The notes under the pieces: generated by a model | The model's input: the letters and a program-made list of their open reading frames with translations, nothing else | The model's database searches: none | Told to the model about the DNA's origin: nothing | Program-made: the position numbers and the translations under genes | Origin: Chara braunii | Taxonomy: Eukaryota; Streptophyta; Charophyceae; Charales; Characeae | Reading direction: 5' to 3' | Assembly (NCBI GenBank): GCA_003427395.1 | Contig: BFEA01000694.1 | Span: forward strand, 77,885-103,858 | DNA: 25,974 bases | Shown here: positions 9,400 through 17,014 of the stretch, in pieces | Numbering within the stretch: the first letter of the stretch is position 1 | Layout: each line of letters starts with the position of its first letter

Positions 9400-11010
9400 T
9401 CACTTGGATGACTGACTTCTCTTTCCTCTCTTTGAAGTCACTATAGGGATCAAGTCAGGATCTCTGAAGATAAACTTACGAAGTCTTGACCCTGACACCA
9501 TGTTGTGAACTCTGGATCCATCCATCTCTGAAATCTCATAAACTATGCCCTCTTCTTCCCCTGTGATTCTGTAGGGACCAAACCATTTGGGCTTCAACCT
9601 TTTAGTCCATTGCGTCTCAAGGGAACTGTCAAACAGAAGGACAACATCTACGATCTTAAATTTCTCTTTTCTTATATATTTTTTCTTGTTCCATCTTTCT
9701 TGATCCGATAGTCTGTTGGATGTCATCCTTTCTGCAGCATCCATCACTGCCTGATCAACCTCTGATATTTGCTTTATCCGGATTTGAAGAAGCTCTGAAA
9801 TAGAATAGTCTCTGTCACTTTCTTGACTTGACCATGTCTTGACCATACTTTCAATTGGCAATGTAGCATATCGGTCATACCACAGAGTAAATGACGCATA
9901 TCCAGTAGTTCTATTGACTGTGATGTTGTCAGCATACACAGCAGCTCTTAATACTCTTGACCAGTTACTGAGATTTCCTTCACACCACTTGGCCAAGGAA
10001 TCTTTCAAAGTTTTGTGCCCTCTTTCAACAGGTGCATTTGCTTGAGGATGGTAAGTAGTCACATACCGAGTTCTGACGCCTAACCTGAGTGTGGTTCTTC
10101 TAACAATCTCATTTCTAAATTCCGACCCTCTGTCTGAGACAAATTCTCTGATAAAAGGATATCTGAGATAGACTTTTTCTATCCAGTCAGCCACTTGCTC
10201 GACTGTCTTTCTTTTTAGATTTTTTGCCTCAACATATCCAGATAAATTATCTCTCATGTTCAATATGTATCTCATCCCACCCTTGCCTTGAGGCATAGTG
10301 ATGAGATCCAGATGAACTCTGCTACCTGGCTCTACCAGGATTGTAGGGAATAGGGGCTCAATCATTCTTGTGGTAGACCGCTTCTGACATAATACACATG
10401 ATTTACAGTATCTGTAAATCACGTCTCTCATGTCAGACCAAAAGTAGAGTTTGACGGTTTTGGAGTCGGTTGCCTCAGCAGCCCTGTGACCACCAACAAC
10501 CCCTTCATGTAGAGCAACAATTATCTCTAACTGCCTCTCTTTACCACAGACCACTCTTAGTGGGTGTAGGCCTCCCTTACCATCCACAAAGAGATGTCGT
10601 CTTTTTAGTCTGAATTTCTTCCTTGAATTTTTACAGTAATATTCTTTTAGCTGCTCCTTTTCCATCTTCTTGCCAATCTCTTGATAACTTTTATCATATT
10701 CTTCAAAGAAGAAAAATATATCTTCTTCCTTTTTTTCACTATCTTCTTCTTCCTTTGAACCCGAACTTTCCCCAATTTCATGAGCAGCCACTGCTGCTGC
10801 ATTAACTCTTGCATACCAATCGTTTGGTTCATCTTCTTCTTTTTTCCCTAGAATCGACTCATAAACATACGCACTTGAGATTTCTCCCCAGCTGTCTTTC
10901 TCTTCTGGCCACAGACTCCACTTGTAGGAGCATAGTGCTTCATAATCCTCATCATATTTTTCATTAAGGAAATTATCAACATAGGCAGATTCTTCAATTG
11001 TTCCATTCAC
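9400..11010 (-). CDS. Ty3/Gypsy integrase (Pol C-terminal part)
   Basis: Integrase inserts element cDNA into the genome. Of 536 codons, the first about 125 are an acidic linker. Next come the HHCC zinc-binding region (LHEG...GGH...CVLCQ, residues about 168-210) and the catalytic core. The core has Asp in HLDLI (about 234), Asp in VSDRGSEF (about 294) and Glu in PVERGHK, with 35 residues between the second Asp and the Glu. The C-terminus has a GPY/F motif (WFGPYRI, about 480). No chromodomain is apparent. The frame opens with GTG and has no good ATG; it is really the continuation of pol after a frame change in the GAAGAAGAGGAAGAAG run near 11,030. The core itself is free of stops over 1.6 kb, so loss of function in pol was recent or this part was spared. 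Confidence 0.92.
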   Translation of the reverse strand: MNGTIEESAYVDNFLNEKYDEDYEALCSYKWSLWPEEKDSWGEISSAYVYESILGKKEEDEPNDWYARVNAAAVAAHEIGESSGSKEEEDSEKKEEDIFFFFEEYDKSYQEIGKKMEKEQLKEYYCKNSRKKFRLKRRHLFVDGKGGLHPLRVVCGKERQLEIIVALHEGVVGGHRAAEATDSKTVKLYFWSDMRDVIYRYCKSCVLCQKRSTTRMIEPLFPTILVEPGSRVHLDLITMPQGKGGMRYILNMRDNLSGYVEAKNLKRKTVEQVADWIEKVYLRYPFIREFVSDRGSEFRNEIVRRTTLRLGVRTRYVTTYHPQANAPVERGHKTLKDSLAKWCEGNLSNWSRVLRAAVYADNITVNRTTGYASFTLWYDRYATLPIESMVKTWSSQESDRDYSISELLQIRIKQISEVDQAVMDAAERMTSNRLSDQERWNKKKYIRKEKFKIVDVVLLFDSSLETQWTKRLKPKWFGPYRITGEEEGIVYEISEMDGSRVHNMVSGSRLRKFIFRDPDLIPIVTSKRGKRSQSSK

Positions 11011-11240
11011 ATCTTCTTCCTCTTCTTCTCGCCACTCAATCCATCCGCTCTGTTTTTCTCAGTAGAATTTTTTTCCAGCTTAAAATCATTTGTCCAGATG
11101 AAGGCGATCCATCTGCTAATTGTTGGATCTACCTGTTGGTGCTTTTTAATGGCACCAATCACAGCAGATGCATCAGTCCTCAGGATGAACCTCCTTCCTA
11201 GTACGTAGTGCCTAAAGCACCTGAGGCTATGGATGATTTA
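11011..11240 (-). pseudogene. RNase H C-terminal remnant between RT and integrase
   Basis: Past the TAA at 11,238-11,240 the RT/RNase H frame continues with recognisable Ty3/Gypsy RNase H features: RHYVLGRRFILRTD, then SRWIAFI with a following DF, and finally NRADGLS, the equivalent of the usual ADALSR end. So the TAA interrupts an otherwise intact domain. The frame then runs into TGA near 11,008, while the integrase frame, shifted, is open across the purine run at 11,015-11,035. One stop and one frameshift therefore separate RT from integrase in this copy. Confidence 0.75.
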
Positions 11241-12203
11241 CAATAACTCTTTCCTGAATTGAGTATAGCCTTTTTCTGTTGAATTGAGAGTCCTGCTCTC
11301 AAATCTCAGAGGTCTCTCTCTCCCATTTTCATCTTTCTGAATAAGCACTCCACCCAGAGCAACTGGTTCTCCATCCACCTCAATGATAAGAGGCCTCGCC
11401 TCTTCATCATCATAAAATGACACTCCTAGCACTACACCACCATCTCTTAATTTTTCTTGCAATGTTTTTGTTGCGGCTTGCCTTTTATCATTCCATGCTA
11501 AGTTAGCCCATTGTCTTATCATTTCCCTCAGAGACTCTGCAAGGGTAGCAAAGTGAGGAATACAAATCCTCCAGAATCCACAGACTCCCAAGAAGCTCCT
11601 GACGTCTGTCACTCTCTTGAGAGGCAGAGGCCAATTTAAAATCTTATCTATCTTCTTGGGATCTGGACTCCTACCCTTGAAGAAACATCTGAAGCCCAAG
11701 ATTATCACCTCTGGCTGAAAAAGAAGGGACTTTGACCCACTGGCAGTCAGATTATACTTCTGAAGTCTCTCTAGGACAATCTTTACTCCTTCAGCATGTT
11801 CCCAGACAAACTTTTTGACTCCCCGTGCGACCAAAGTCTCATCTCTTACCAGAGGTCCTTTTACAGGATTATCATCAATGTAGGGACTGGTTATTTCAGG
11901 AGAAATATCCTGCATGACTTTGATCATATCCCTTTGAACCACTGCCACGCCGTTAGTCCAACCCTGAGGTACCACACACATCTGAACAAGCCCCCATGGC
12001 GTGTGCATGATAGTCATTGGTCGACTAGTGGGATCAATAGGGAACTGAACATAGCTAGAATACAGATCAACTAAAGAATAAATACATCGACCAGCAAAGG
12101 ATTCAGAGAGGAGATCAGCATTGGGAATACTACCTGCATCACGTATCGTCACAGAATTGAGCTTCTGAAGATTTTGTATCCATCTTAGCCCGCCCCCTGA
12201 TTT
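11238..12203 (-). CDS. Ty3/Gypsy reverse transcriptase and start of RNase H (fragment)
   Basis: This frame copies element RNA into DNA. It is open from just after a TAG (12,204-12,206) to a TAA (11,238-11,240); the first plausible internal start is GTG at 12,152, so it is a Pol fragment with no true start. RT motifs in order: LNSVTIRDAG, YSLVDLYSSYVQFPID, VVPQGWTNGVAV and the catalytic YIDD (SPYIDD). The thumb/connection has VRSFLGVCGFWRICIPHFA. RNase H begins at LIIEVDGEPVALGGVL and ends at TEKGYTQFRKELL. The VRDAG..., GPY...WF and PQGWTN wording resembles basidiomycete Ty3/Gypsy elements. The catalytic YIDD is intact, but the domain is cut at both ends. Confidence 0.93.
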   Translation of the reverse strand, partial: KSGGGLRWIQNLQKLNSVTIRDAGSIPNADLLSESFAGRCIYSLVDLYSSYVQFPIDPTSRPMTIMHTPWGLVQMCVVPQGWTNGVAVVQRDMIKVMQDISPEITSPYIDDNPVKGPLVRDETLVARGVKKFVWEHAEGVKIVLERLQKYNLTASGSKSLLFQPEVIILGFRCFFKGRSPDPKKIDKILNWPLPLKRVTDVRSFLGVCGFWRICIPHFATLAESLREMIRQWANLAWNDKRQAATKTLQEKLRDGGVVLGVSFYDDEEARPLIIEVDGEPVALGGVLIQKDENGRERPLRFESRTLNSTEKGYTQFRKELL

Positions 12204-12453
12204 CTAGAAACAAAACCAGTGGTTAGCATACGGTCCATCAGCAGCTTCAACAACATTAGATGCAATGTTTTTGTCAAGATACTTCACAACTTCTGCCTCT
12301 TCTTTCATAGCAGACTTGGTTGGCCTATCATTCCATGGAACGTGATCAATTGTTCAAATCTTGGCCATCTTAATCATGTCCACGTCCAATCGCCCTCTCT
12401 CTTCGTCATTAAAGGAGAGCGCCAGAGAATTTCTGGCACATCATGAAAATATA
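12204..12453 (-). pseudogene. RT N-terminal remnant with stops
   Basis: On the pol frame a conserved RT N-terminus can be followed: a FNDEERGRLD segment, then HVPWNDRPTKSAMKEE, then GPYANHWFCF and KSGGGLRW. It is interrupted by TGA (12,354-12,356) and TAG (12,204-12,206). Towards its 5' side the match jumps frame around 12,420-12,450. These are inactivating changes unless one assumes repeated readthrough, for which there is no sign. Confidence 0.75.
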
Positions 12454-12683
12454 TTATTTCTCTTTAGGCAGGATAAACTGATCCGAGCCTATCTTCATTG
12501 TGTCAAACCTCTCTTTGGTGACCCTATTCTCCAGTTTTGCTGATTCTCTCAACGCTTTTATAATTTTCCTCTCCTTTTCCAATGCTTCATCATAATCTTT
12601 CTCTATTAGGACTGCCTCCGGATTTTTCTTCACCCTCTTGGGCTTGTATTTTATTTTTGACCCAGTGACTATTTTTCTAAAAA
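12454..12683 (-). pseudogene. Pol N-terminal segment in the -1 frame after gag
   Basis: This frame lies -1 relative to the preceding Gag-tail ORF and is entered at the slippery site 12,678-12,684. It encodes about 75 residues, highly charged (KIKYKPKRVKK, EKDYDEALEKERK), ending at TAA 12,454-12,456 after QFILPKEK. In comparable fungal elements the segment before RT contains a similar KYKP stretch. An aspartic protease (D-S/T-G with flanking hydrophobics) is not seen here or in the Gag tail, so the protease is missing or too diverged to recognise. Confidence 0.6.
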
Positions 12684-12989
12684 AGAGTGAGTCGATGCAA
12701 ATCTCAATTCCATATTTCCTCCCTTAGCAGTCTCTAAAAAAGGACGCTCATCATATTTTCTTCTATCTCTGTTTCCTCCATCACCATTCTTCTCATTCTT
12801 TTTAAATCTGGAAGAATCCCCTTTCTTACCATAACCCTCATTATCATCATCATCGTCGTCATCCTCTTCACTTTCAACCTTCCTTTTTCCCCTGTCATCC
12901 ACAACATGCGTTGCAGGTCTTGCAGACATAAAGTTAGCCATCACTTTTTGAAGAATATTCTTAGCAGTCAGATTGCTTCCTCTATTCAT
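12669..12989 (-). CDS. Gag tail, charged, ends at frameshift site
   Basis: The 106-codon frame starts with ATG and has two parts: a VMANFMSARP region, then an Asp/Glu run (EEDDDDDDDNE) followed by a Lys/Arg/Asn/Gly-rich basic region. The basic part may serve as nucleocapsid; there is no CCHC zinc knuckle. It is in the same frame as the capsid ORF upstream, separated only by TGA (13,005-13,007) and five codons, so the two were probably one Gag. The frame ends with TAG two codons beyond a TTTTTTA heptamer, the layout expected for -1 frameshifting into pol. Confidence 0.65.
   Translation of the reverse strand: MNRGSNLTAKNILQKVMANFMSARPATHVVDDRGKRKVESEEDDDDDDDNEGYGKKGDSSRFKKNEKNGDGGNRDRRKYDERPFLETAKGGNMELRFASTHSFLEK
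12678..12684 (-). promoter_or_regulatory. Candidate -1 ribosomal frameshift site (TTTTTTA)
   Basis: On the minus strand the heptamer T TTT TTA is in the right phase (zero frame ...TCT TTT TTA GAA AAA TAG). Slipping back by one opens the pol frame, AGA AAA ATA GTC..., which then runs about 225 bases. X XXY YYZ heptamers of this type are the established -1 slippery signal of many retroelements. A downstream stem or pseudoknot was not identified by eye. Confidence 0.55.
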
Positions 12990-13004
12990 TCCATTCTCAG
13001 TCTC

Positions 13005-13661
13005 TCAATCCTTGGTCAAAATGTTGATCTCATCCAGTGACCATTTCTTATGAGAGACAGTAGGTAAAGTTCTTATGATTGCAACAATTCCATTCCATTT
13101 GAGAGGATAGTGTTGAGTTTGATTAAAAACTGCTTGTCTTTCAGTGTCAGTGAAGTTTGTCAAAAATATATGGCATCTCTGAGCTTCATCCAAATATGGA
13201 ATTCTTCTTGCTGTTCGGATAAAAGTCTGAAGAAAAACATTGAAAGTGCCATATTTAGCTCTTCTGATGTTGAGTAAGTCCTTAGTCGTGGTTGAAACTG
13301 AATCTTTCTCAAATTCATTTTTCAGTCTCTCCTTGACCTCTTCCCATGTAGTGGCACCTTCCATTAGTTCTTGAACGACCAACCTTGAGTCAGTATCATA
13401 GTAAGATAAAAGGTGCTTTAGCCGTTGCTTATCTGTCCAGCCATAACCGAGTCCGAATAACTCATACTCGTCCAGGAAGTCATTAACCTGAGGCCCTCTG
13501 AAACATGAAATCCTCTCATCTGGCCTCTTTGCTCTTGCAATATCCGACCCTCCTTTGATTGTGTCGACTCTCTCAACCAATTCCCGTATAACCCCAACCA
13601 ATGCCTCTTCATTGGTCCCTGCTGAAGAACTCGGTCTTTCTCGCCCTGCCATCTTGACCAT
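13005..13661 (-). CDS. Gag capsid-like protein
   Basis: The frame has 218 codons with an ATG start (a second ATG three codons later). The region with FRGPQVNDFLDEYE (residues about 53-66), then RLKHLLSYY, TTWEEVKERLKNEF and later FLQTFIRTARRIPYLDEAQR is the typical retrotransposon Gag capsid pattern: helical, with a conserved Trp and the EF/F residues. Capsid forms the virus-like particle in which reverse transcription occurs. It follows the last accessory ORF by 61 bases and precedes the Gag tail in frame. The TGA at its end (13,005-13,007) may be a mutation that split Gag. Confidence 0.8.
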   Translation of the reverse strand: MVKMAGRERPSSSAGTNEEALVGVIRELVERVDTIKGGSDIARAKRPDERISCFRGPQVNDFLDEYELFGLGYGWTDKQRLKHLLSYYDTDSRLVVQELMEGATTWEEVKERLKNEFEKDSVSTTTKDLLNIRRAKYGTFNVFLQTFIRTARRIPYLDEAQRCHIFLTNFTDTERQAVFNQTQHYPLKWNGIVAIIRTLPTVSHKKWSLDEINILTKD

Positions 13662-13722
13662 AGATTTTTCCAGATATTCTCTTCTCTCTCTTTGTCACTC
13701 TTATCCTCGCCTTCCTTGCCGC

Positions 13723-13989
13723 TCAGTCTCTCACTCTTCTAGCAAGGGATACAGACTCGTTTCTTTCTTCTCTTGTCTGCTCTACCCCTTGAGAGTTTAG
13801 TACATATAGGGTATAAGCAATAATAGATTGGGTAGTGATCAAGGGCAGTGCGATCTTTCTCAACCTTCCAATGTAGTCTTCAATCAATTTTCTTTCATCA
13901 TCCCTATTCAATTTTCTATTATACCCCTTTATAGTACCCCGAATCATAAAATATCGAGTCAGGTCTATAATCTCATAATCAAATTGCAT
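13723..13989 (-). CDS. Small accessory ORF, second family, copy 2
   Basis: This ORF has 88 codons with an ATG start and ends in SLARRVRD. It resembles the ORF directly upstream (13,993-14,283): both have a R-x-L start, an acidic-hydrophobic helix, a segment of the type ALxxIT.Q..I.Y.L.V, and the closing VSLARR. They are in the same frame, with only TAA and one codon (GCG) between, so they may have been a single two-domain protein or a tandem duplicate read as one. There is no signal peptide or membrane segment. I do not recognise the domain. Confidence 0.5.
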   Translation of the reverse strand: MQFDYEIIDLTRYFMIRGTIKGYNRKLNRDDERKLIEDYIGRLRKIALPLITTQSIIAYTLYVLNSQGVEQTREERNESVSLARRVRD

Positions 13990-13992
13990 CGC

Positions 13993-14283
13993 TTACAGCC
14001 CACTGTTGATCCTTCTTGCAAGAGAAACTCGTTCCCGAAAAGTGTGATACGATACTTTCTCAGTAGTTTTCACTTTCACCACCTTTAACAAATAACTTAT
14101 CTCAGTCTGGTCAGTAACAATTCTCAGGGCAGAATCCCTCATGCGATCAAAGAAAGGTTGCAAAAACTCAAGCTCATCTAGGGTGGAAAGATTCCTGTCA
14201 GAGATCCGAAGAGTCCCTTCTACCTTAATTATTCTACCTTCCAACACAACTCCTAGTGTCAGATGTTCACTCAAGCTGGGCAT
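13993..14283 (-). CDS. Small accessory ORF, second family, copy 1
   Basis: This ORF has 96 codons with an ATG start placed 2 bases after the stop of the upstream ORF (TAA-CA-ATG). It carries a GTLRISDRNL segment, then ELEFLQPFFDRMRDSALRIVTDQTEISYLL, and ends RVSLARRINSGL. It is similar to the next ORF (13,723-13,989) over about 60 residues. The helix followed by RIVTDQTEISYLL also faintly recalls the N-terminal part of the larger family (KSLNTLSKREVFPYEVRYEI), so both could be truncated members; that is inference. Confidence 0.5.
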   Translation of the reverse strand: MPSLSEHLTLGVVLEGRIIKVEGTLRISDRNLSTLDELEFLQPFFDRMRDSALRIVTDQTEISYLLKVVKVKTTEKVSYHTFRERVSLARRINSGL

Positions 14284-14285
14284 TG

Positions 14286-14780
14286 TTAAACATCATAAAC
14301 AATATCTGAAAGGTAGATCTCAGGTTGGACATAATCAGGGATCTCGAATCTGTGTTCAACGGCATTCAAAAGTATGAATTTTGTCATCACAGTGGAGTCT
14401 TTTTCTCTTGCTCTACCAATCTCAGCAATAACTTCCAACAAAGGCATCCAGCCTCTCCTGCCTTCAAATCCCTTAGCAATTGAGAACTTAGGAAGCCTCT
14501 CAAATTGTCTTACTTCCTTCCCCCAGGTTACCTTTCTCTTTAACTTTTCAAGCCACTCCTTGGTTCTTATGAGACTAATATAAGCACTTGTCTTACACTT
14601 CAAGTAATCGTCTTCCTCTTTTAGGCCTGCCGGTACATAAATCCTTACGTCCAGGCTGCCTGTACTCAGAAATTTGACTACTGGGATGTTAAATATTATG
14701 GGCTCTCTTTCACAAGTCTCATATCTCAGGATCACAAAAGGATTATCACACCCTATCACCTCATAAAGTTTACCCATCAC
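14286..14780 (-). CDS. Accessory ORF, tandem family member (divergent)
   Basis: This ORF has about 164 codons; the start is taken as GTG with an ATG as the next codon. Family features in order: FVILRYE near residue 15, SLDVRIYVPAGLKE (the YDVRIYIPK motif) near 43, a Cys followed by a long helix with repeated Lys/Glu, and WMPLLEVIAEIGRARE (the W..hI.hA.KhKR motif) near 111. The C-terminal extension of about 40 residues is not seen in its neighbours to the right. It lies 14 bases after the previous ORF and in another frame. Unknown function; soluble. Confidence 0.55.
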   Translation of the reverse strand: MMGKLYEVIGCDNPFVILRYETCEREPIIFNIPVVKFLSTGSLDVRIYVPAGLKEEDDYLKCKTSAYISLIRTKEWLEKLKRKVTWGKEVRQFERLPKFSIAKGFEGRRGWMPLLEVIAEIGRAREKDSTVMTKFILLNAVEHRFEIPDYVQPEIYLSDIVYDV

Positions 14781-14794
14781 AGTAGTTATCCTGG

Positions 14795-15262
14795 CTATTC
14801 AGAGTATTCTTTTTGGGCTCTCTTCACTTTCCATGCAAACTTTATCATGGTATTGTATCTTGGGAATGTGAGTCCCTCAACAGGTGGGGATGGTATCCCA
14901 ACAAAAGTTGTGATATAGGTACTAAAGGATAAGTTTTTTCCCTCTTGCTCTAATCTTCTCTTTTCATCATGCACAAGATTCGACGCTCGTTGCCAACATG
15001 CACCTTTTCGACCTTCATCAAATCTTTGCTTTGGCATATAAATCCTAATATCATATTCATCAAGATCAATAAAATAGCATATAAGAACATACAGATTGTC
15101 CTGTTCTTGTCCTGATCTCTTTATGGCTTCATACCTCACGATTTCATAAGGAAATACAACCCTACTCGCTATAGAATTAAGAAAATTCAACAGTTTGTCT
15201 GATTCAGCCTTACTCAGTCCTTCATTGCCTCTTATCAGTCTAAGCTTAGATTTCTCTTTCAA
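14795..15262 (-). CDS. Accessory ORF, tandem family member
   Basis: This ORF has about 155 codons. The start used here is TTG, but the frame is open further upstream and overlaps the end of the previous ORF, so the start is not fixed. Family motifs: RVVFPYEIVRYE (about residues 35-46), LYVLICYFIDLDEYDIRIYM with PK, ACWQRASNLV, a Glu/Lys/Arg-rich helix (HDEKRRLEQEGKN), FVGIPSPP and IKFAWKVKRAQKE. It is clearly homologous to 15,280-15,771 along its whole length. It sits 17 bases after that ORF's stop and in another frame. No catalytic motif that I know is present. Confidence 0.6.
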   Translation of the reverse strand: MKEKSKLRLIRGNEGLSKAESDKLLNFLNSIASRVVFPYEIVRYEAIKRSGQEQDNLYVLICYFIDLDEYDIRIYMPKQRFDEGRKGACWQRASNLVHDEKRRLEQEGKNLSFSTYITTFVGIPSPPVEGLTFPRYNTMIKFAWKVKRAQKEYSE

Positions 15263-15279
15263 GGGTACATAGCGTCGAC

Positions 15280-15771
15280 TTATCTGACTCTTTGGCCTCT
15301 TTTCATTTTCTGGGCAAACTCAATCACCGCAAACCAATCATCTTTTGATAAATTTTTATCAGGCAAGGGAGGGGCTGGAAATCCCTCAAAGACAGTAAAT
15401 CGAGTTGATCCTGTGAAGTTCTTGTTTTCCCTCTCGAATCTCTCTTTCTCTTTCAGTACCACTTCCTCAGCAAATCTCCAGCATCTCCCATATACTGGTT
15501 CAGCACTTCTCTCCTTTGGGATATAAATTCTTACATCATACACGTCCAGTTCCGTAAAATAAAATGTCAGTACATATAATCGTTCTTGCTCCCATCCGCT
15601 CTCGACTATCTCATATCGGACTTCGTATGGGAACACCTCTCTCTTACTTAAAGTGTTCAGTGACTTTAGGAGACACCCTAGTTCCTCTTGACTTGGGTCT
15701 GAACCTCTGTCGAATTTTTGCCTTCTCTGTCTGATTTCTTCTGCTGAAATCTCTTTAGTTCTCATTACCAC
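15280..15771 (-). CDS. Accessory ORF, tandem family member
   Basis: This ORF has about 163 codons; the start is GTG, with an ATG two codons later that is a better guess. Motifs: EVFPYEVRYEI (about 45-55), LYVLTFYFTELDVYDVRIYI with PKER (about 65-90), RCWRFAEEVV, LKEKERFERENKN, TVFEGFPAPPLPD, then FAVIEFAQKMKRGQR. Predicted layout is a helix, two beta strands, a helix and more beta, one compact domain. It is the most complete member and is free of stops. Just upstream lies a broken copy. Function unknown; the position before gag on the same strand implies expression with the retrotransposon. Confidence 0.62.
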   Translation of the reverse strand: MVMRTKEISAEEIRQRRQKFDRGSDPSQEELGCLLKSLNTLSKREVFPYEVRYEIVESGWEQERLYVLTFYFTELDVYDVRIYIPKERSAEPVYGRCWRFAEEVVLKEKERFERENKNFTGSTRFTVFEGFPAPPLPDKNLSKDDWFAVIEFAQKMKRGQRVR

Positions 15772-15784
15772 CGTTTCTTTTCTC

Positions 15785-16208
15785 CCTTGTCAATACCATG
15801 TTGATTATCGGCAGCCAGTTAGTCCCATCACAATAGTTGTCAGGTAAAGGAGGAGTCGGAACAGTCTCATATGTCACTGGCATTAAACCCCATTCCACTT
15901 CCTTCTTCCGCTTAATTAATTTTGCCTTCTCATCATAAAGAGACTGAATTGCAATTTCTCATAACCAGTTGAAGGTCTCACCGTCGTCAAGTCTCCCTTC
16001 TTGACCTAGGGACAGATATCATAAATATCTCCCTCCAAGAAGCGAGCCAGCACTGCGTTGATAGCCGAATTGCCTGAACGGTAGACCCAACAATGCTCAT
16101 ACTGATAAGGGAATATTCCTTTTGTAGTCACTTTTGAGAGTTCTCTCAATGCATCAGAAGTTAGCATTCTTGATGAATTCCCCGAGCTCTTGATTTTTCC
16201 TTTCCCCT
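15785..16208 (-). pseudogene. Broken tandem family member
   Basis: Too interrupted to appear as one ORF, this copy shows the family pattern when frames are followed. There is an ATG at 16,165-16,167, then GIFPYQYEH, a FLEGDIYDI segment, and a frame change beside a TAG at 16,006-16,008. GETFNWL then runs into TGA (15,959-15,961), and after it come LYDEKAKLIKRKKE, TYETVPTPPLPDN and NWLPIINMV. Thus one frameshift and one or two stops inactivate it. It brings the number of related units between 14,286 and 17,659 to five. Confidence 0.6.
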
Positions 16209-17014
16209 CTCAGTGTTCAAAAGGCATCATAGGCTCATAAGGCATACCTGAATTCAAGTCTGATTATCTCCAATCAATAATATCAATCTCCTTTCTCCGG
16301 TCCAGTGTGGTACCTCACACAAGGAAAGAATAAGACACAGTTAGCACCCGTGATTCTCAAGAGAATCGGGACTCAAATGAGAATAATAAAATTAACATGA
16401 AGCCCACAATAATGTCAATAGTCCTCACGTCCTAATCAAAGCTCAAAGATGATGATGACCCCGGCTCGTTCCGGACACAAAAAAATTTTCATGTCCATGG
16501 CAACGGTGCCATTTTTGTCACACTTTTTCCAGTCGGGCCACTTCGGGCGACCGGAAAGCCAACAGACTGTCACACAAAATTTTGATTGTGATTGCAATAA
16601 ATAAAATAAATTAATTAAAGCAAATCCCTTCCTGTTGTGTGTGTCCGACTTCGAGCGAGACTCTTCAATTGCGGTCTTCACCGGTCCCCAATCTTAGGAA
16701 TCTTTTATTTTGATTCGGAACAGCAGAGAATTGTGCAAATAATAATCATAAAATTATGGGGTGCTATGCATGCATAATTTATGTCAATCTGATTTTGAGA
16801 ACTGTGACAGGATCATCCACGATAGCAATCATCGGGCAAGAACAAGCAAGAAGCAAGACCGACTGACTCGAGCAAAGGCAAGATCAAATGAATGAAGGAT
16901 GAATGAGAACTCACAATAATCTCAGAAAGTACACATAAACAAGCATGGTCAGCACCTCTCAGGAGTCCTCACTCATCCCTCTGGTCAGTCTCTCTCAATC
17001 TCTCTTTTCACTGT
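16209..17014. other. Gap in the accessory array, A/T-rich
   Basis: No family member is visible in this stretch. It contains an A/T-rich part (16,380-16,430, 16,590-16,620, 16,720-16,790), a palindrome GATTCTCAAGAGAATC at 16,352-16,367, and an 81-codon minus-strand open frame (16,436-16,681) with a Trp/Lys/Cys-rich patch (RPKWPDWKKCDKNGT) that I cannot place. Base composition differs from the neighbouring ORFs, so an insertion into the array is possible. Confidence 0.4.
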
